A stretch of 64,000 nucleotides of DNA from Brenneria izbisi. Lineage in GTDB: Bacteria > Pseudomonadota > Gammaproteobacteria > Enterobacterales > Enterobacteriaceae. The notes below the pieces were generated by a model. That model was not told the origin of the DNA. It saw only the letters and a program-made list of their open reading frames with translations, and ran no database searches. The translations under genes were made by a program, and so were the position numbers. The stretch covers positions 1-64,000 of the forward strand of contig NZ_JAMPJU010000007.1 of assembly GCF_025840185.1 (NCBI RefSeq), written 5' to 3'. Every line of letters starts with the position of its first letter. Within the stretch, counting starts at the first letter, position 1. This document shows, one piece after another, positions 28,869 to 36,350 of this stretch.

Positions 28869-29137
28869 TTATGGTAATAATAGTAAAATTTTCGCGTACG
28901 TTCTCTTTCTTCCCATTCTTCTTCTAAACGATCGCTGCGTTTACTCTTTTGAGGGGAATCTGCGAGAACAGAAGCAATGGATGATAGGACAATAACACCT
29001 GCATCGTGAGTCGCGCTGGGTAGCGCACCTGTTTCCAGAGTCTTACGCTTTAGGTCGCTCTCATCAATGTGACGGCGTTTGCTGCAACGAGCAACAATGC
29101 TGTCGATGTCATCTGTGTTAAATCCGTCTTTGCTCAT
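28865..29137 (-). CDS. Small hypothetical protein
   Basis: 90 aa on the minus strand with GAGGATGAG before the ATG. Very hydrophilic: acidic N-terminal half (DGFNTDDIDSIV) and a charged C-terminal tail (RLEEEWEERERTRKFYYYYHN). No family recognised. Its opposite orientation to both neighbours suggests an independent regulator or cargo. Confidence 0.6.
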   Translation of the reverse strand: MSKDGFNTDDIDSIVARCSKRRHIDESDLKRKTLETGALPSATHDAGVIVLSSIASVLADSPQKSKRSDRLEEEWEERERTRKFYYYYHN

Positions 29138-29242
29138 ATCCTCATCCTCGGATAAAAAAAATGCCTAATTAATTGTACCATGCGTGTTTTTTGACCGCAA
29201 TTGCCATGATGGTATATAAAACAATAAATTAAAAGAGGAGAC

Positions 29243-29965
29243 ATGGCTAAGAGCAAGGCGGCTATTTTTCGGCAACGATTCATTGGATTGGCCAATTCAT
29301 CCCAGGGAAGCGAACAAGAAATCTGGTTTCGCAGGTGTATTGCCCGGGAGTTCATCAAATTCATGAGAGCCAGTGGAATAAATCTCCACCACATAAATAA
29401 TGTCAAAATAAAATATATTGAAAGGTACTTTACTTATCGCTATCACCAGGGCGTAAAAGCGGTTGTGTTGCAACGGGAGCTATCTGCCTAACAGGCTATT
29501 CTTGCGGAAGCAGGGCAGTCTGTTAAAGCAGATCCAGAGCATCCACGATTAAATCCACAAGCTTTGGGTATCGCTGGCTCTCGCCCTGAGGTGATATGCC
29601 CCTATTGCAATTGTTCCGCTTCATTGGTGAAAGGCTGCGAAATTTACCCTCATCGGGCTGAGCTGGCAGAGCAGTTCTATTGGATATGCCCGCAATGCAA
29701 GGCATATTCTGGATGTCATAAAGGGCAAGGAAGGCCTCTTGGTACGTTAGCGAATGAAGAACTCAGGCAGTTGCGTAGAAAGGTACATTGGTTATTCGAT
29801 CCCACGTGGAAAAATGCAGGTATCCAGAGAGAAGATGGATATGTTTGGCTTGCAAGAAAATTGAATATTCCCTTACACCGCTGCCATATTGGGTTATTTG
29901 ATGTTGAGTTATGTCAAAGAGCTATTAAAGTATTGCAATCCAATAAGATTCCTTTGAATAATTAA
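29243..29965 (+). pseudogene. Integrase N-terminus fused to DUF3268 zinc domain, in-frame stop
   Basis: AGAGGAG precedes the ATG. Residues 1-82 resemble the N-terminal DNA-binding part of the integrase-like protein at 31661. A TAA at 29489-29491 follows QRELSA. The same frame continues without shift through QAILAEAGQSVKADPEHP and NPQALGIAG, which match NPEHETLNNRALGISG of that protein. It then enters a DUF3268-like zinc domain (CPYCNCSA... CPQCKAYSGCHKGQGRPLGTLANEELRQLR, HIGLFDVEQC-like end). The catalytic half of the integrase is replaced. The second half has no start or ribosome site of its own, so I call the whole a broken chimera. Confidence 0.7.
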
Positions 29966-29990
29966 TTCATTTCTTATACGTTTATGCTGT

Positions 29991-30110
29991 CAGTTATCCA
30001 CATATCCACGGGGAAATAAGCCAGTGAGCGAGCCCCAACCAAGGGGGCTGGCGAACGGGAGCGGTCGGCGAGAGTCGAGCCGACTTTCCCGGTGGGTATG
30101 TGGATAACTG
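29991..30110. other. 26-bp inverted repeat with paired DnaA boxes: candidate replication origin
   Basis: Arms 29991-30016 and 30085-30110 match at 24 of 26 positions. Each arm contains a perfect DnaA consensus box: TTATCCACA at 29994-30002 and TGTGGATAA at 30099-30107. The GC-rich core folds into two hairpins (gccag/ctggc around agcccc/ggggct, and gtcggc/gccgac). It lies between genes and may be the element's origin, an oriT, or a DnaA-titrating site. Confidence 0.5.
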
Positions 30111-30115
30111 ATTCT

Positions 30116-30736
30116 TTAATTACGAGTGTTTTCCTTATTAACAGTTTTATTACGATAAACTATCATATTGATTTTATCACCAGGAATTAAACCTACAACA
30201 TTTCCTTTCCTGAAAAATAGTGTTTTTGGTGTATGAAGTATGATTTTTACATTCTCACCAAATCTTGCTGACTGGTGGTATATTGTTGCTGGAATATTCC
30301 CTCCAACTGAAAATTCTTGTAATCCAATAGAAAATAATCGTGAGGCGAAATTATTTGGCATAACACACACGCTTGAAACGAAAATGATTAGCATTCCGTG
30401 TAGAAGTATTATGCTTGAGGTTTTTTCGGTCAGATGAACAATAGCGTGAAGTACTATGTAGAAAGTTGTCATTAATATGAATTGCTTGTTTGAGAGATAT
30501 AGTTCATTTATCAGTTCATAGCTTAATATTTTGTTTTCTCTCATGAAGTTTATTAGCATGACATAAGATATTATTGGTAGGGTTATTAAATGTGATGCCA
30601 GCATAGCTACTAATGAGCCAATGATTTTTTTTAGCGTTTCTTTTGATATATTTATTTTGTTAGCAAAACTGGTTAGCTTTTTTTCATATTTTACTGAGAT
30701 GTATCTACACATATTAGGGGCGACAACGCGGTCCAT
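30116..30736 (-). CDS. AT-rich multi-spanning membrane protein
   Basis: 206 aa on the minus strand, with CAGGAGATCTTCAG before the ATG. Three hydrophobic segments (about 38-62, 86-104, 108-130) and a basic C-terminal soluble part (KTLFFRKGNVVGLIPGDKINMIVYRN). No family recognised. Strongly AT-rich compared with neighbours. Located between the candidate origin and the structured RNA region. Confidence 0.6.
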   Translation of the reverse strand: MDRVVAPNMCRYISVKYEKKLTSFANKINISKETLKKIIGSLVAMLASHLITLPIISYVMLINFMRENKILSYELINELYLSNKQFILMTTFYIVLHAIVHLTEKTSSIILLHGMLIIFVSSVCVMPNNFASRLFSIGLQEFSVGGNIPATIYHQSARFGENVKIILHTPKTLFFRKGNVVGLIPGDKINMIVYRNKTVNKENTRN

Positions 30737-30794
30737 CTGAAGATCTCCTGTTGATCTCGTTAACTAATCGGATCTACTATACACGCGTTGTACC

Positions 30795-30953
30795 GTTGCT
30801 CGAATGCAACATGCCAATGTCCTGGTGATCAGAGAGGGACGCCTTCGGGTGATCACATTGCCAATGTCATCATGACCTGAGAGATGACGCCTGCGGGCGG
30901 TAAACCTGTTTAACCTTTGAAAACAGGGGCCGGTAACGGTTAAGGCTCACTTC
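30795..30953 (+). ncRNA. Tandem-hairpin structured RNA, copy 1
   Basis: Hairpin gttgc/gcaac (30795-30810) is followed by two ~47-nt units, each starting TGCCAATG (30812, 30859). Stems are gtcct/gggac (30819-30823/30836-30840) and gtcat/atgac (30866-30870/30884-30888). The unit-1 loop (gtgatca 30825-30831) can pair with tgatcac (30850-30856). Then ctgttt/aaacag (30906-30926) and a shared tail GGTTAAGGCTCACTTCA. A second, diverged copy at 32733-32899 keeps every helix with changed bases, which is strong evidence for an RNA fold. Strand is inferred from the downstream genes. Confidence 0.65.
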
Positions 30954-31134
30954 AAACTTTACGTCTTGCGATATGCAGGCGCTTCTTTAGCAGACTTCTT
31001 GATGTCTGCGTACTAACGTCATTACGTCTTTAAGGCTTTTTTTGCTTTGCTTACTGGCTGCGAACTTTTCGACACGTGGTTATGCCAATTGGAACATTTG
31101 GCATCTTCCACGTCCGGATTGAGAGCAGAAGTAT

Positions 31135-31182
31135 GCGCGCGTCACTTGTGTATGAGCATCGCGAATACCAAGTGACGCGCGC
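31135..31182. repeat. Perfect 14-bp inverted repeat
   Basis: gcgcgcgtcacttg (31135-31148) is repeated inverted at 31169-31182 with a 20-base loop. A smaller hairpin atgccaa/ttggcat (31082-31104) lies upstream. There is no T-run, so it is not a terminator; a protein-binding site or oriT-type repeat is possible. Confidence 0.6.
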
Positions 31183-31387
31183 AGCGCGTATACGGTCAGA
31201 GCTTACGCACTGCCCGATAGACAGTTTCTATACCATCTGACCAGCACGTAGTAATGGTTTTACGGACGTATAAACGTCGAACAACCGTTAATGGTCATTA
31301 ATTCAACAACCAATCCGAGTGTATGAAGGACATCATCATGAGGACATTTCAGTTAGTTAATAGGAGGTAATCAGCACGACATCGATG

Positions 31388-31639
31388 GCGACGCCAGTAA
31401 TTCTGGCGTGTGGAGATAGGCTGACGAAAGTCAGGCCAGCATAAGCTGCAAATGGGGAACACCCATGGTATCTCGCATGAGTTGAACATTTCGCCCCTCG
31501 ATGCACAGATGTCTGCTGAGACGCAGGAAGCGCAAAACCAAACCGTGCCATCGAGGATGAAATGTTTCAGGGAATTGGTAGTTAGGTGTTCCCGGTGAGT
31601 CAGGTATTCCGTTCACACGGACGGAATACCTGACTCACC
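31388..31639 (+). promoter_or_regulatory. Long structured leader of the integrase-like gene
   Basis: Successive self-complementary blocks: acgccag/ctggcgt, a ctgac-gaaa-gtcag tetraloop hairpin, a long nested pair (gggaacacc with ggtgttccc; aacatttc with gaaatgtt; cctcgatg with catcgagg), and a perfect 19-bp inverted repeat (31594-31612 / 31621-31639, 8-base loop) that ends 22 bp before the ATG. The ribosome site AGGAGGG lies outside the last hairpin. Confidence 0.5.
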
Positions 31640-31660
31640 TCATCCGAACAGGAGGGCTAT

Positions 31661-32548
31661 ATGGCCAAATTAAATAAAAGCCTGGTAACTCTGGCTCGGC
31701 ATGGCGGCGGAAGTTTCAAGACCGTTCATGACCGTATGAAAATTGCAGATCGCGTTGCAGACAGGTTGAGAAGCTTAAATATTCAAATTCGTGATGCTAA
31801 AAATATCAAACCAAAACACGTCGAGATGTATATAAAGAGTCGACGTCTAGAAAATATATCTATACGGACTCTGCAAAATGAGATGTCTGCGATACGTTGT
31901 ATTTTACGCGAGTGTGGTAAAACGATCATGGCTAATCCAGAACATGAAACGTTAAATAACCGGGCATTGGGTATTTCCGGAGCCAGCAGAGACGGGACGA
32001 AAGTGGCTATACCTGATAGTGTATATGAAAGTGTTTTGGAAAAAGTTAAAATTGTTGATCAAGGTGCAGCTGCTGTAATGGAATTATCACGACTTCTTGG
32101 TTTACGTAATGAAGAGGCTATTCAGTCTGTTAAATCACTTAAAACATGGCAGAAGGCTTTACAAAGAGGTGATGAGAAAGTGCGTGTGGTTTTCGGAACG
32201 AAAGGGGGGAGACCTAGAGATACCACTATTCTCGATAGAGAAAGGTTAATAATTGCAGTAAATAATGCAATCAGTATATCTAGTAAGAATAACGATCGTT
32301 TGATTGATAGTACTGCATTACATTTGGCTATTGAAAAATACCGTAATATTGTAAGAGGAGTTGGACTTGTTGGTAAGTATGCACCTCATAGCCTTCGATA
32401 TGCGTATACTAACGATGTAACCAATCTTCATATTAAAAATGGCTTTAGCCAAAAAGAGGCTGAAGCATTAGCTTCTATGGATCTAGGCCATGGCGATGGT
32501 AGAGGGCATTATGTTGCTCGCGTCTATAACAAAGTTGACCAAGAATAA
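31661..32548 (+). CDS. Integrase domain-containing tyrosine recombinase-like protein
   Basis: 295 aa after AGGAGGGCTAT. SAM-like N-terminal domain (about 1-100) and a catalytic domain with R (SRLLGLRNEEA), HxxR (HSLRYAY) and HGDGRGHYVARVY for the terminal H and Tyr, so the catalytic set looks complete. Similar proteins occur in SPI-7-like ICEs away from the attachment site, and their role is unknown. AT-rich. The N-terminal part is shared with the broken chimera at 29243. Confidence 0.75.
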   Translation: MAKLNKSLVTLARHGGGSFKTVHDRMKIADRVADRLRSLNIQIRDAKNIKPKHVEMYIKSRRLENISIRTLQNEMSAIRCILRECGKTIMANPEHETLNNRALGISGASRDGTKVAIPDSVYESVLEKVKIVDQGAAAVMELSRLLGLRNEEAIQSVKSLKTWQKALQRGDEKVRVVFGTKGGRPRDTTILDRERLIIAVNNAISISSKNNDRLIDSTALHLAIEKYRNIVRGVGLVGKYAPHSLRYAYTNDVTNLHIKNGFSQKEAEALASMDLGHGDGRGHYVARVYNKVDQE

Positions 32549-32581
32549 CTCCAATCTATATTAATTTAGGAAATTAATTTT

Positions 32582-32743
32582 ATGAAAAACTATGAGGGTA
32601 ATAATACACATAACCAAGTCATTTCTATGTATGTAATCGATATATATGTTAAGCATAAATATGCGAAGTTATTTAGAGCGTTGTATGGGCTTGTCGACGT
32701 AGAAGATTTTGTGTACGATTACTTTGCAAACCGTTGTCTCTGA
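32582..32743 (+). CDS. 53-aa AT-rich small ORF
   Basis: ATG preceded by TAGGAA about 10 bases upstream; 53 aa, acidic C-terminus (LVDVEDFVYDYFANRCL), aromatic. Its stop codon lies inside the first helix of RNA copy 2 (32733-32747), so ribosomes finishing here would open that helix. It could be a leader peptide. No family recognised. Confidence 0.4.
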   Translation: MKNYEGNNTHNQVISMYVIDIYVKHKYAKLFRALYGLVDVEDFVYDYFANRCL

Positions 32744-32899
32744 CAACTGCCAATGTTCCGGTGATTTGAGAGGAACGCCTTCGGGTAATCACATGCCAAT
32801 GCCATCATTAGCCTGGGAGATGGCGCTTTCGAGCGGCAACGAAAATCTGTTTAACCTTTGAAAACAGAGACCGAAAATTATCGGTTAAGGCTCACTTCA
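32733..32899 (+). ncRNA. Tandem-hairpin structured RNA, copy 2
   Basis: Same architecture as 30795-30953 with compensating changes: gttgtc/gacaac (32733-32747), gttcc/ggaac (32755-32759/32772-32776), gccat/atggc (32801-32805/32820-32824), loop gtgatt (32761-32766) with aatcac (32787-32792), and ctgttt/aaacag (32847-32867). It heads the gene run 33030-40297, whose genes carry terminator-like leaders. I infer a cis-acting antitermination-like role, by analogy with HK022 put RNA. Confidence 0.65.
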
Positions 32900-32962
32900 C
32901 ACAATTGGCTCTTTGCCATTCACTTTTCAGTCTAGCGTCGACTCGTTCTACAGTTGACAACC

Positions 32963-33029
32963 ACCCGTGCGGGGAAGATTTCTTCCCGTGTGGGCAGAAA
33001 TGTTCTCCGTTTTTCATTTGGAGAACATG
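32963..33029 (+). promoter_or_regulatory. A/B/C attenuator leader 1
   Basis: A (32971-32983, ggggaagatttct) pairs with B (32996-33008, ending atgttctcc), followed by TTTTT. B also pairs with C (33020-33028, ggagaacat), which holds the ribosome site. A:B frees the ribosome site but resembles a terminator; B:C hides it. Confidence 0.65.
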
Positions 33030-33365
33030 ATGCAAACTTTAACTACTCTACGTTTGATGGTTTTTGGTAAAGCAGTCTCTGCTTTACTGGGGCGAATGCA
33101 TTTTCTTAAATGTTCCCCAACATTTGTTGAATCCGATTGGATCACGAATCGATCACGAAACATGAGTTTTCAAGCTCAGGTTGAACGAGATACTGATGGG
33201 TTTTGGTATTTTCGCATTTGTGCGCGTACTGGAACCCATCCAGGTAACTACCGATTTGAACATTTAAAGACGCCACACGAAGCTTTTATTAACGATCGCC
33301 TAGCGTTACAAGCTGGAGAATCTCTAGCTAAAGAACTGGCAACGCTGCGTTACCGATTCAAGTAA
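33030..33365 (+). CDS. Hypothetical protein, attenuator-controlled cluster
   Basis: 111 aa. The second of two adjacent ATGs (33027, 33030) is chosen because GGAG at 33020 is then 6 bases away. Basic N-terminus (RLMVFGKAVSALLGRM); middle part FQAQVERDTDGFWYFRICARTGTHPGNYRF reads as a small beta domain. No family recognised. First gene of the rightward cluster. Confidence 0.65.
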   Translation: MQTLTTLRLMVFGKAVSALLGRMHFLKCSPTFVESDWITNRSRNMSFQAQVERDTDGFWYFRICARTGTHPGNYRFEHLKTPHEAFINDRLALQAGESLAKELATLRYRFK

Positions 33366-33372
33366 TTTAACT

Positions 33373-33447
33373 CCTACCCACATGGGGATCTATCCCCGTA
33401 TGGGAGATAAATCCCTTTTCGTTTTGATCTGAAAAAAGGATTTATCA
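33373..33447 (+). promoter_or_regulatory. A/B/C attenuator leader 2
   Basis: A (33384-33397, ggggatctatcccc) can pair with B (33402-33415, centre gataaatcc at 33406-33414), followed by TTTTCGTTTT. B is exactly complementary to C (ggatttatc, 33438-33446), which includes the AAGGA ribosome site. Confidence 0.7.
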
Positions 33448-33921
33448 ATGTACGACTTCAACACGAAACCTTTCGTCTCTCGTCTGGCAATTCTGCGACG
33501 TGATGACGAATTTTTACAACGCTCCACAACAGACCTCATCAGAGTCGTCTCTGACATTGAGTCTGTATTGATGAAAGCGACTGCGCTCATGCGTCTCGGC
33601 ATCGATACGATGGACTGGGATGACTTAGCGATGATGACGCTTAACCAGAAAGCGATAGCGTGGGTTGCACGACAGATCGGTGAAATTATCGGGCTGAATC
33701 TGTTGCCACCCATATTTATCGAAAAATACCTCACAGATGTTCTCAAACTAGGCCTCTCTGTTGATGCTATTTTCTGGCAACTCTATTTCAAGCAGGGGTT
33801 GAAAGATGCAGCGAAAGTACTTGAGAGCCCTGATGCCAGCATCTGGCTGATTGATTATTACCTTTATGCGCTCGGTTCAGATATCGATCGCAACTGGTAT
33901 GACGGTCGAACGTTCTACTGA
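33448..33921 (+). CDS. Hypothetical protein, attenuator-controlled cluster
   Basis: 157 aa, soluble and helical; no signal peptide. Reads VSRLAILRRDDEFLQRSTTDLIRVVSDIESVLMKA then several short amphipathic helices. No motif or family recognised. Ribosome site AAGGA is part of leader segment C. Confidence 0.65.
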   Translation: MYDFNTKPFVSRLAILRRDDEFLQRSTTDLIRVVSDIESVLMKATALMRLGIDTMDWDDLAMMTLNQKAIAWVARQIGEIIGLNLLPPIFIEKYLTDVLKLGLSVDAIFWQLYFKQGLKDAAKVLESPDASIWLIDYYLYALGSDIDRNWYDGRTFY

Positions 33922-33940
33922 CTGAACGCCATATTGTGAC

Positions 33941-34012
33941 TTAACCCATGCGGGATTTATCCCATTGGGGATAAATCCCTTTCAACTCGAATTTAGAAGA
34001 GAGGATTTATCT
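33941..34012 (+). promoter_or_regulatory. A/B/C attenuator leader 3
   Basis: A gggatttatccc (33952-33963) and B gggataaatccc (33968-33979) pair perfectly around a 4-base loop. C (34003-34011, ggatttatc) repeats A exactly and contains GAGG, the ribosome site, so B can pair with either. Confidence 0.75.
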
Positions 34013-34528
34013 ATGACACAAGTCGTTTATGGCAATAGTGTTGAACCTGGGTATACGCTTGAAAGCGAATACGTCGACGGTGAGTGCGATGCATGTGGTA
34101 AAAGTGTGAGCATTCATTATTACGAGAGTTGCCACAGTGGCACTATCAATCAACAAAAAAGTTATAACTGTTCGTGTGGTTATCATTTCTCAGATGATGA
34201 ACGCGACGATTATGACAGCTACGACCATGAAAAATATGACCAACTTGCTGCTGATATGTATGTTGAGGATTTTCTGGGCCTCAATTCTCGTACAGAACTG
34301 CTGGTTACACTTGCTGACATCGAAGGTCAAATTATGGGGGCTAAAATCCTCTTTGAACTTCACTGCCTGCCCTTGGCTGAGTTGAAAAAGATTTTGAAAG
34401 AATCGCGTTTTGTGGTTAAACAGGCGAAAAAATCATCATATGCTGCAAACTCATCACTGTGTGCTGAGCTTGTCCAGAACATACGGAAGGCATGCAAATT
34501 TCAATCTGAAGGCTGTTTGACGCACTAA
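34013..34528 (+). CDS. Zinc-finger-like hypothetical protein
   Basis: 171 aa from the ATG after GAGGATTTATCT; an upstream in-frame start at 33965 lies inside the leader and is rejected. Residues ~24-55 hold CDACGKS... ESCHSG... YNCSCGYHF, a probable zinc ribbon. An acidic region (DDERDDYDSYDHEKYD) and a helical C-terminus follow. No family recognised. Confidence 0.65.
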   Translation: MTQVVYGNSVEPGYTLESEYVDGECDACGKSVSIHYYESCHSGTINQQKSYNCSCGYHFSDDERDDYDSYDHEKYDQLAADMYVEDFLGLNSRTELLVTLADIEGQIMGAKILFELHCLPLAELKKILKESRFVVKQAKKSSYAANSSLCAELVQNIRKACKFQSEGCLTH

Positions 34529-34566
34529 TAAGCTGTTTTACATCAATTATCGGTCCACGATAATTT

Positions 34567-34640
34567 TACCTTTCCCCCAGTGGCGAATGCTTTCCGCCAC
34601 GTGGGGGAAAGCATTCGCCCGTAAAAGGTCTTTTATGCGC
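34567..34640 (+). promoter_or_regulatory. A/B leader element 4
   Basis: A ggcgaatgctttcc (34582-34595) is perfectly complementary to B (34606-34619). A competing outer helix pairs tttcccccagtggcg (34571-34585) with cgccac...gggggaaa (34595-34610). B also pairs weakly with the start of the small ORF at 34635 (attcgc with gcgaat). Confidence 0.55.
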
Positions 34641-34706
34641 GAATTAATCTCATCTAACTGCACTGTTTACTCCGATCGTGAATCACGTTGTAGTTGGCCA
34701 CGGTGA
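34635..34706 (+). CDS. 23-aa small ORF behind leader element 4
   Basis: ATG after AAAAGGTCTTTT, 23 codons (MRELISSNCTVYSDRE...). It sits exactly where the other leaders place their gene, so it may be a true peptide or the remnant of a lost gene. A 14-bp palindrome (cgtctaattagacg, 34756-34769) follows. No other evidence for translation. Confidence 0.3.
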   Translation: MRELISSNCTVYSDRESRCSWPR

Positions 34707-34770
34707 AATGGTGTCGTTCGCTAAACGTGGCTGGTTATAACTCGATAAACACTTTCGTCTAATTAGACGT

Positions 34771-34839
34771 TACCCCGCGGGGAGAGTCCTCTCCCATGGG
34801 ATGACTCTCCCTTTTTATTTACCACCTGAAGGAGAGTTC
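34771..34839 (+). promoter_or_regulatory. A/B/C attenuator leader 5
   Basis: A ggagagtc (34781-34788) pairs with B gactctcc (34803-34810), followed by TTTTTATTT as in a terminator. C (34831-34838, ggagagtt) is the ribosome site and nearly repeats A, so B can block it. Confidence 0.75.
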
Positions 34840-35058
34840 ATGTCCCACGTTACTCAAAATACCCCCACGCAACTGGCTGGGAGTGCATCGTTTACCCAAG
34901 AGCAGGAAGACGCATTGTGCCAGTTAATACGCCGAGAGTGTTTTCGGCGTGACCGCAATGCATTGCTGAAATTGCTCGGTTATCTCACGTTGTTAAAGGT
35001 GGCCGGTTCCCTGGTGCTTTTGACGCTTGTCCTGCTACTTCGCGGGTTGACTCACTGA
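34840..35058 (+). CDS. Small single-span membrane protein
   Basis: 72 aa from the ATG after GGAGAGTTC; the longer frame from 34801 runs through the leader and is rejected. Hydrophilic N-terminus (EQEDALCQLIRRECFRRDRNALLK) and one C-terminal membrane helix (about 47-68, VAGSLVLLTLVLLL). No family recognised. Confidence 0.65.
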   Translation: MSHVTQNTPTQLAGSASFTQEQEDALCQLIRRECFRRDRNALLKLLGYLTLLKVAGSLVLLTLVLLLRGLTH

Positions 35059-35069
35059 GAGGATCTGTT

Positions 35070-35519
35070 ATGCCAATGCCTTTACACATACTCATTGTAC
35101 TGTCCACGGGGTTGTGGTTCATCCTGCGCTGGACGTGCAAGTTATTTGCCCGCGCCCTTGTCTGGCTCTATCAGGTATGGCGGCAACGCTCTCAACAAAC
35201 GGAATCATCGGTTTGTCGAATAACGTATACCGGCAAATGGCTGTTAGCTGACGATCACCAATGTTGCGGTCGCGCTGTTGTACTGAGGCATCACCACGGT
35301 TATAAGCCAGGTGTTGAACTGTTGTACTTCAACGAGGAAGCCGCACACCCTTTTTACGGTGAACGCTATTTGGAGAATGAAGACGAAGCCATTGATATCG
35401 CGTTAGCGATGCATCAGAAATTGTTACGCAACATGCGTCAACGTTCCAAGTCAGAACGGTCAGAACGGATGCCCGCTGTCGTGACGATTTCGGCTCCGCA
35501 TCAGGATGAAGCCGCATGA
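35070..35519 (+). CDS. Hypothetical membrane-anchored protein
   Basis: 149 aa after GAGAGG. One hydrophobic N-terminal segment (about 5-30) followed by a soluble domain (ITYTGKWLLADDHQCCGRAVVLRHHHGYKPGVELLYFNEEAAHPF). No leader element: it follows the previous gene by 11 bp and its stop overlaps the next start, so the three genes 34840-35788 form one unit. Confidence 0.6.
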   Translation: MPMPLHILIVLSTGLWFILRWTCKLFARALVWLYQVWRQRSQQTESSVCRITYTGKWLLADDHQCCGRAVVLRHHHGYKPGVELLYFNEEAAHPFYGERYLENEDEAIDIALAMHQKLLRNMRQRSKSERSERMPAVVTISAPHQDEAA

Positions 35520-35788
35520 TGAATGGAGAACAGTCATCTCCGGCCGTTGTCATCAATGAGGATGCATGGGCGCGTCTGGTTACATTTAGGCCGGATCCGT
35601 CATGTGAGACAGAACGGCTTCACCGTCTGGTTCGCCTTGCGTTGAAAACGTTGGCCGCCAGTACGCGTTCAGAAATAACGACCGGTTTTTTTTGTTTACC
35701 CGGTGACGGTAGTGTGACGACGCCGTTATGGCAGCAGTTTCACCTACGGCATGCGGACGGTGTTGTTCATATCAATCTGACAAATTAA
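35516..35788 (+). CDS. Small hypothetical protein
   Basis: 90 aa, overlapping the stop of the upstream gene (ATGATGA), hence coupled translation. Soluble; contains ARLVTFRPDPSCETERLHRLVRLALKTLAASTRSEITTGFFCL. No family recognised. Confidence 0.6.
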   Translation: MMNGEQSSPAVVINEDAWARLVTFRPDPSCETERLHRLVRLALKTLAASTRSEITTGFFCLPGDGSVTTPLWQQFHLRHADGVVHINLTN

Positions 35789-35802
35789 CACAGTTATTCA
35801 TT

Positions 35803-35861
35803 AACCCTGACGGGGAAACCCGCAGGGGTGGACCCGTCTTTATTTTTCTGAGGAGCCCACA
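35803..35861 (+). promoter_or_regulatory. A/B/C attenuator leader 6 (weaker)
   Basis: A gacggg (35809-35814) pairs with B cccgtc (35833-35838), followed by TTTATTTTT. B's 5' part gtgg (35829-35832) pairs with ccac in C (ggagcccac, 35852-35860). Pairings are shorter than in the other leaders but the order is the same. Confidence 0.5.
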
Positions 35862-36347
35862 ATGAGTCTACTTACCGTCAATGAAAACCATGATAGCGCG
35901 CAGGCGACCCGGCAGGCGATGCAGTCACTGACTCGTGAACCTAGCGCCATCGAACGCACCCGTAACCGTTTCTATGACTGGTTGCAGGCGGAGTTTGACC
36001 GGCACTATCACACGCTGAGGGACGGCGGCTATCGGCGTTTTCTTGAGCAGCGCCATCCGGCAGAACTGGAACGTTATGATGCGGCTTGTGATGCGTTGCG
36101 GCGTGAAGAGTTCAGCCGTTTTGCCGAACTGCAAACGCTGGGACTATTTCTGCACACCCAGGTCGCGGAGAAAGAAGCGCAGTTTCGCCGCCGGCGTAAT
36201 CGCTTCCTGTTGGCCATGTCGGTGACGGGGATAATAACGTCCGGGGTCGTCTGGGCCCATTTACACCAGGCGCAATTTGATCTGTGGTGCCAGCAGGCAT
36301 TGATTGCCGGCCGTGCAGTTCTGCAACTGTTTACGTCTTTACTTTGA
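35862..36347 (+). CDS. Hypothetical protein with C-terminal membrane helix
   Basis: 161 aa. Charged helical N-terminal two-thirds (FYDWLQAEFDRHYHTLRDGGYRRFLEQRHPAELERYDAACD) and one or two hydrophobic segments near 110-155, preceded by RRRRNR, which suggests a cytoplasmic domain anchored at its C-terminus. Ribosome site GAGGAG. No family recognised. Confidence 0.6.
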   Translation: MSLLTVNENHDSAQATRQAMQSLTREPSAIERTRNRFYDWLQAEFDRHYHTLRDGGYRRFLEQRHPAELERYDAACDALRREEFSRFAELQTLGLFLHTQVAEKEAQFRRRRNRFLLAMSVTGIITSGVVWAHLHQAQFDLWCQQALIAGRAVLQLFTSLL

Positions 36348-36350
36348 TTT

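Noticed and set aside
30891..30905. RfaH ops-like sequence (gggcggtaaac) in RNA copy 1
   Set aside because: Copy 2 has gagcggcaacg at the same place, so the ops core is not conserved and RfaH recruitment is not supported.
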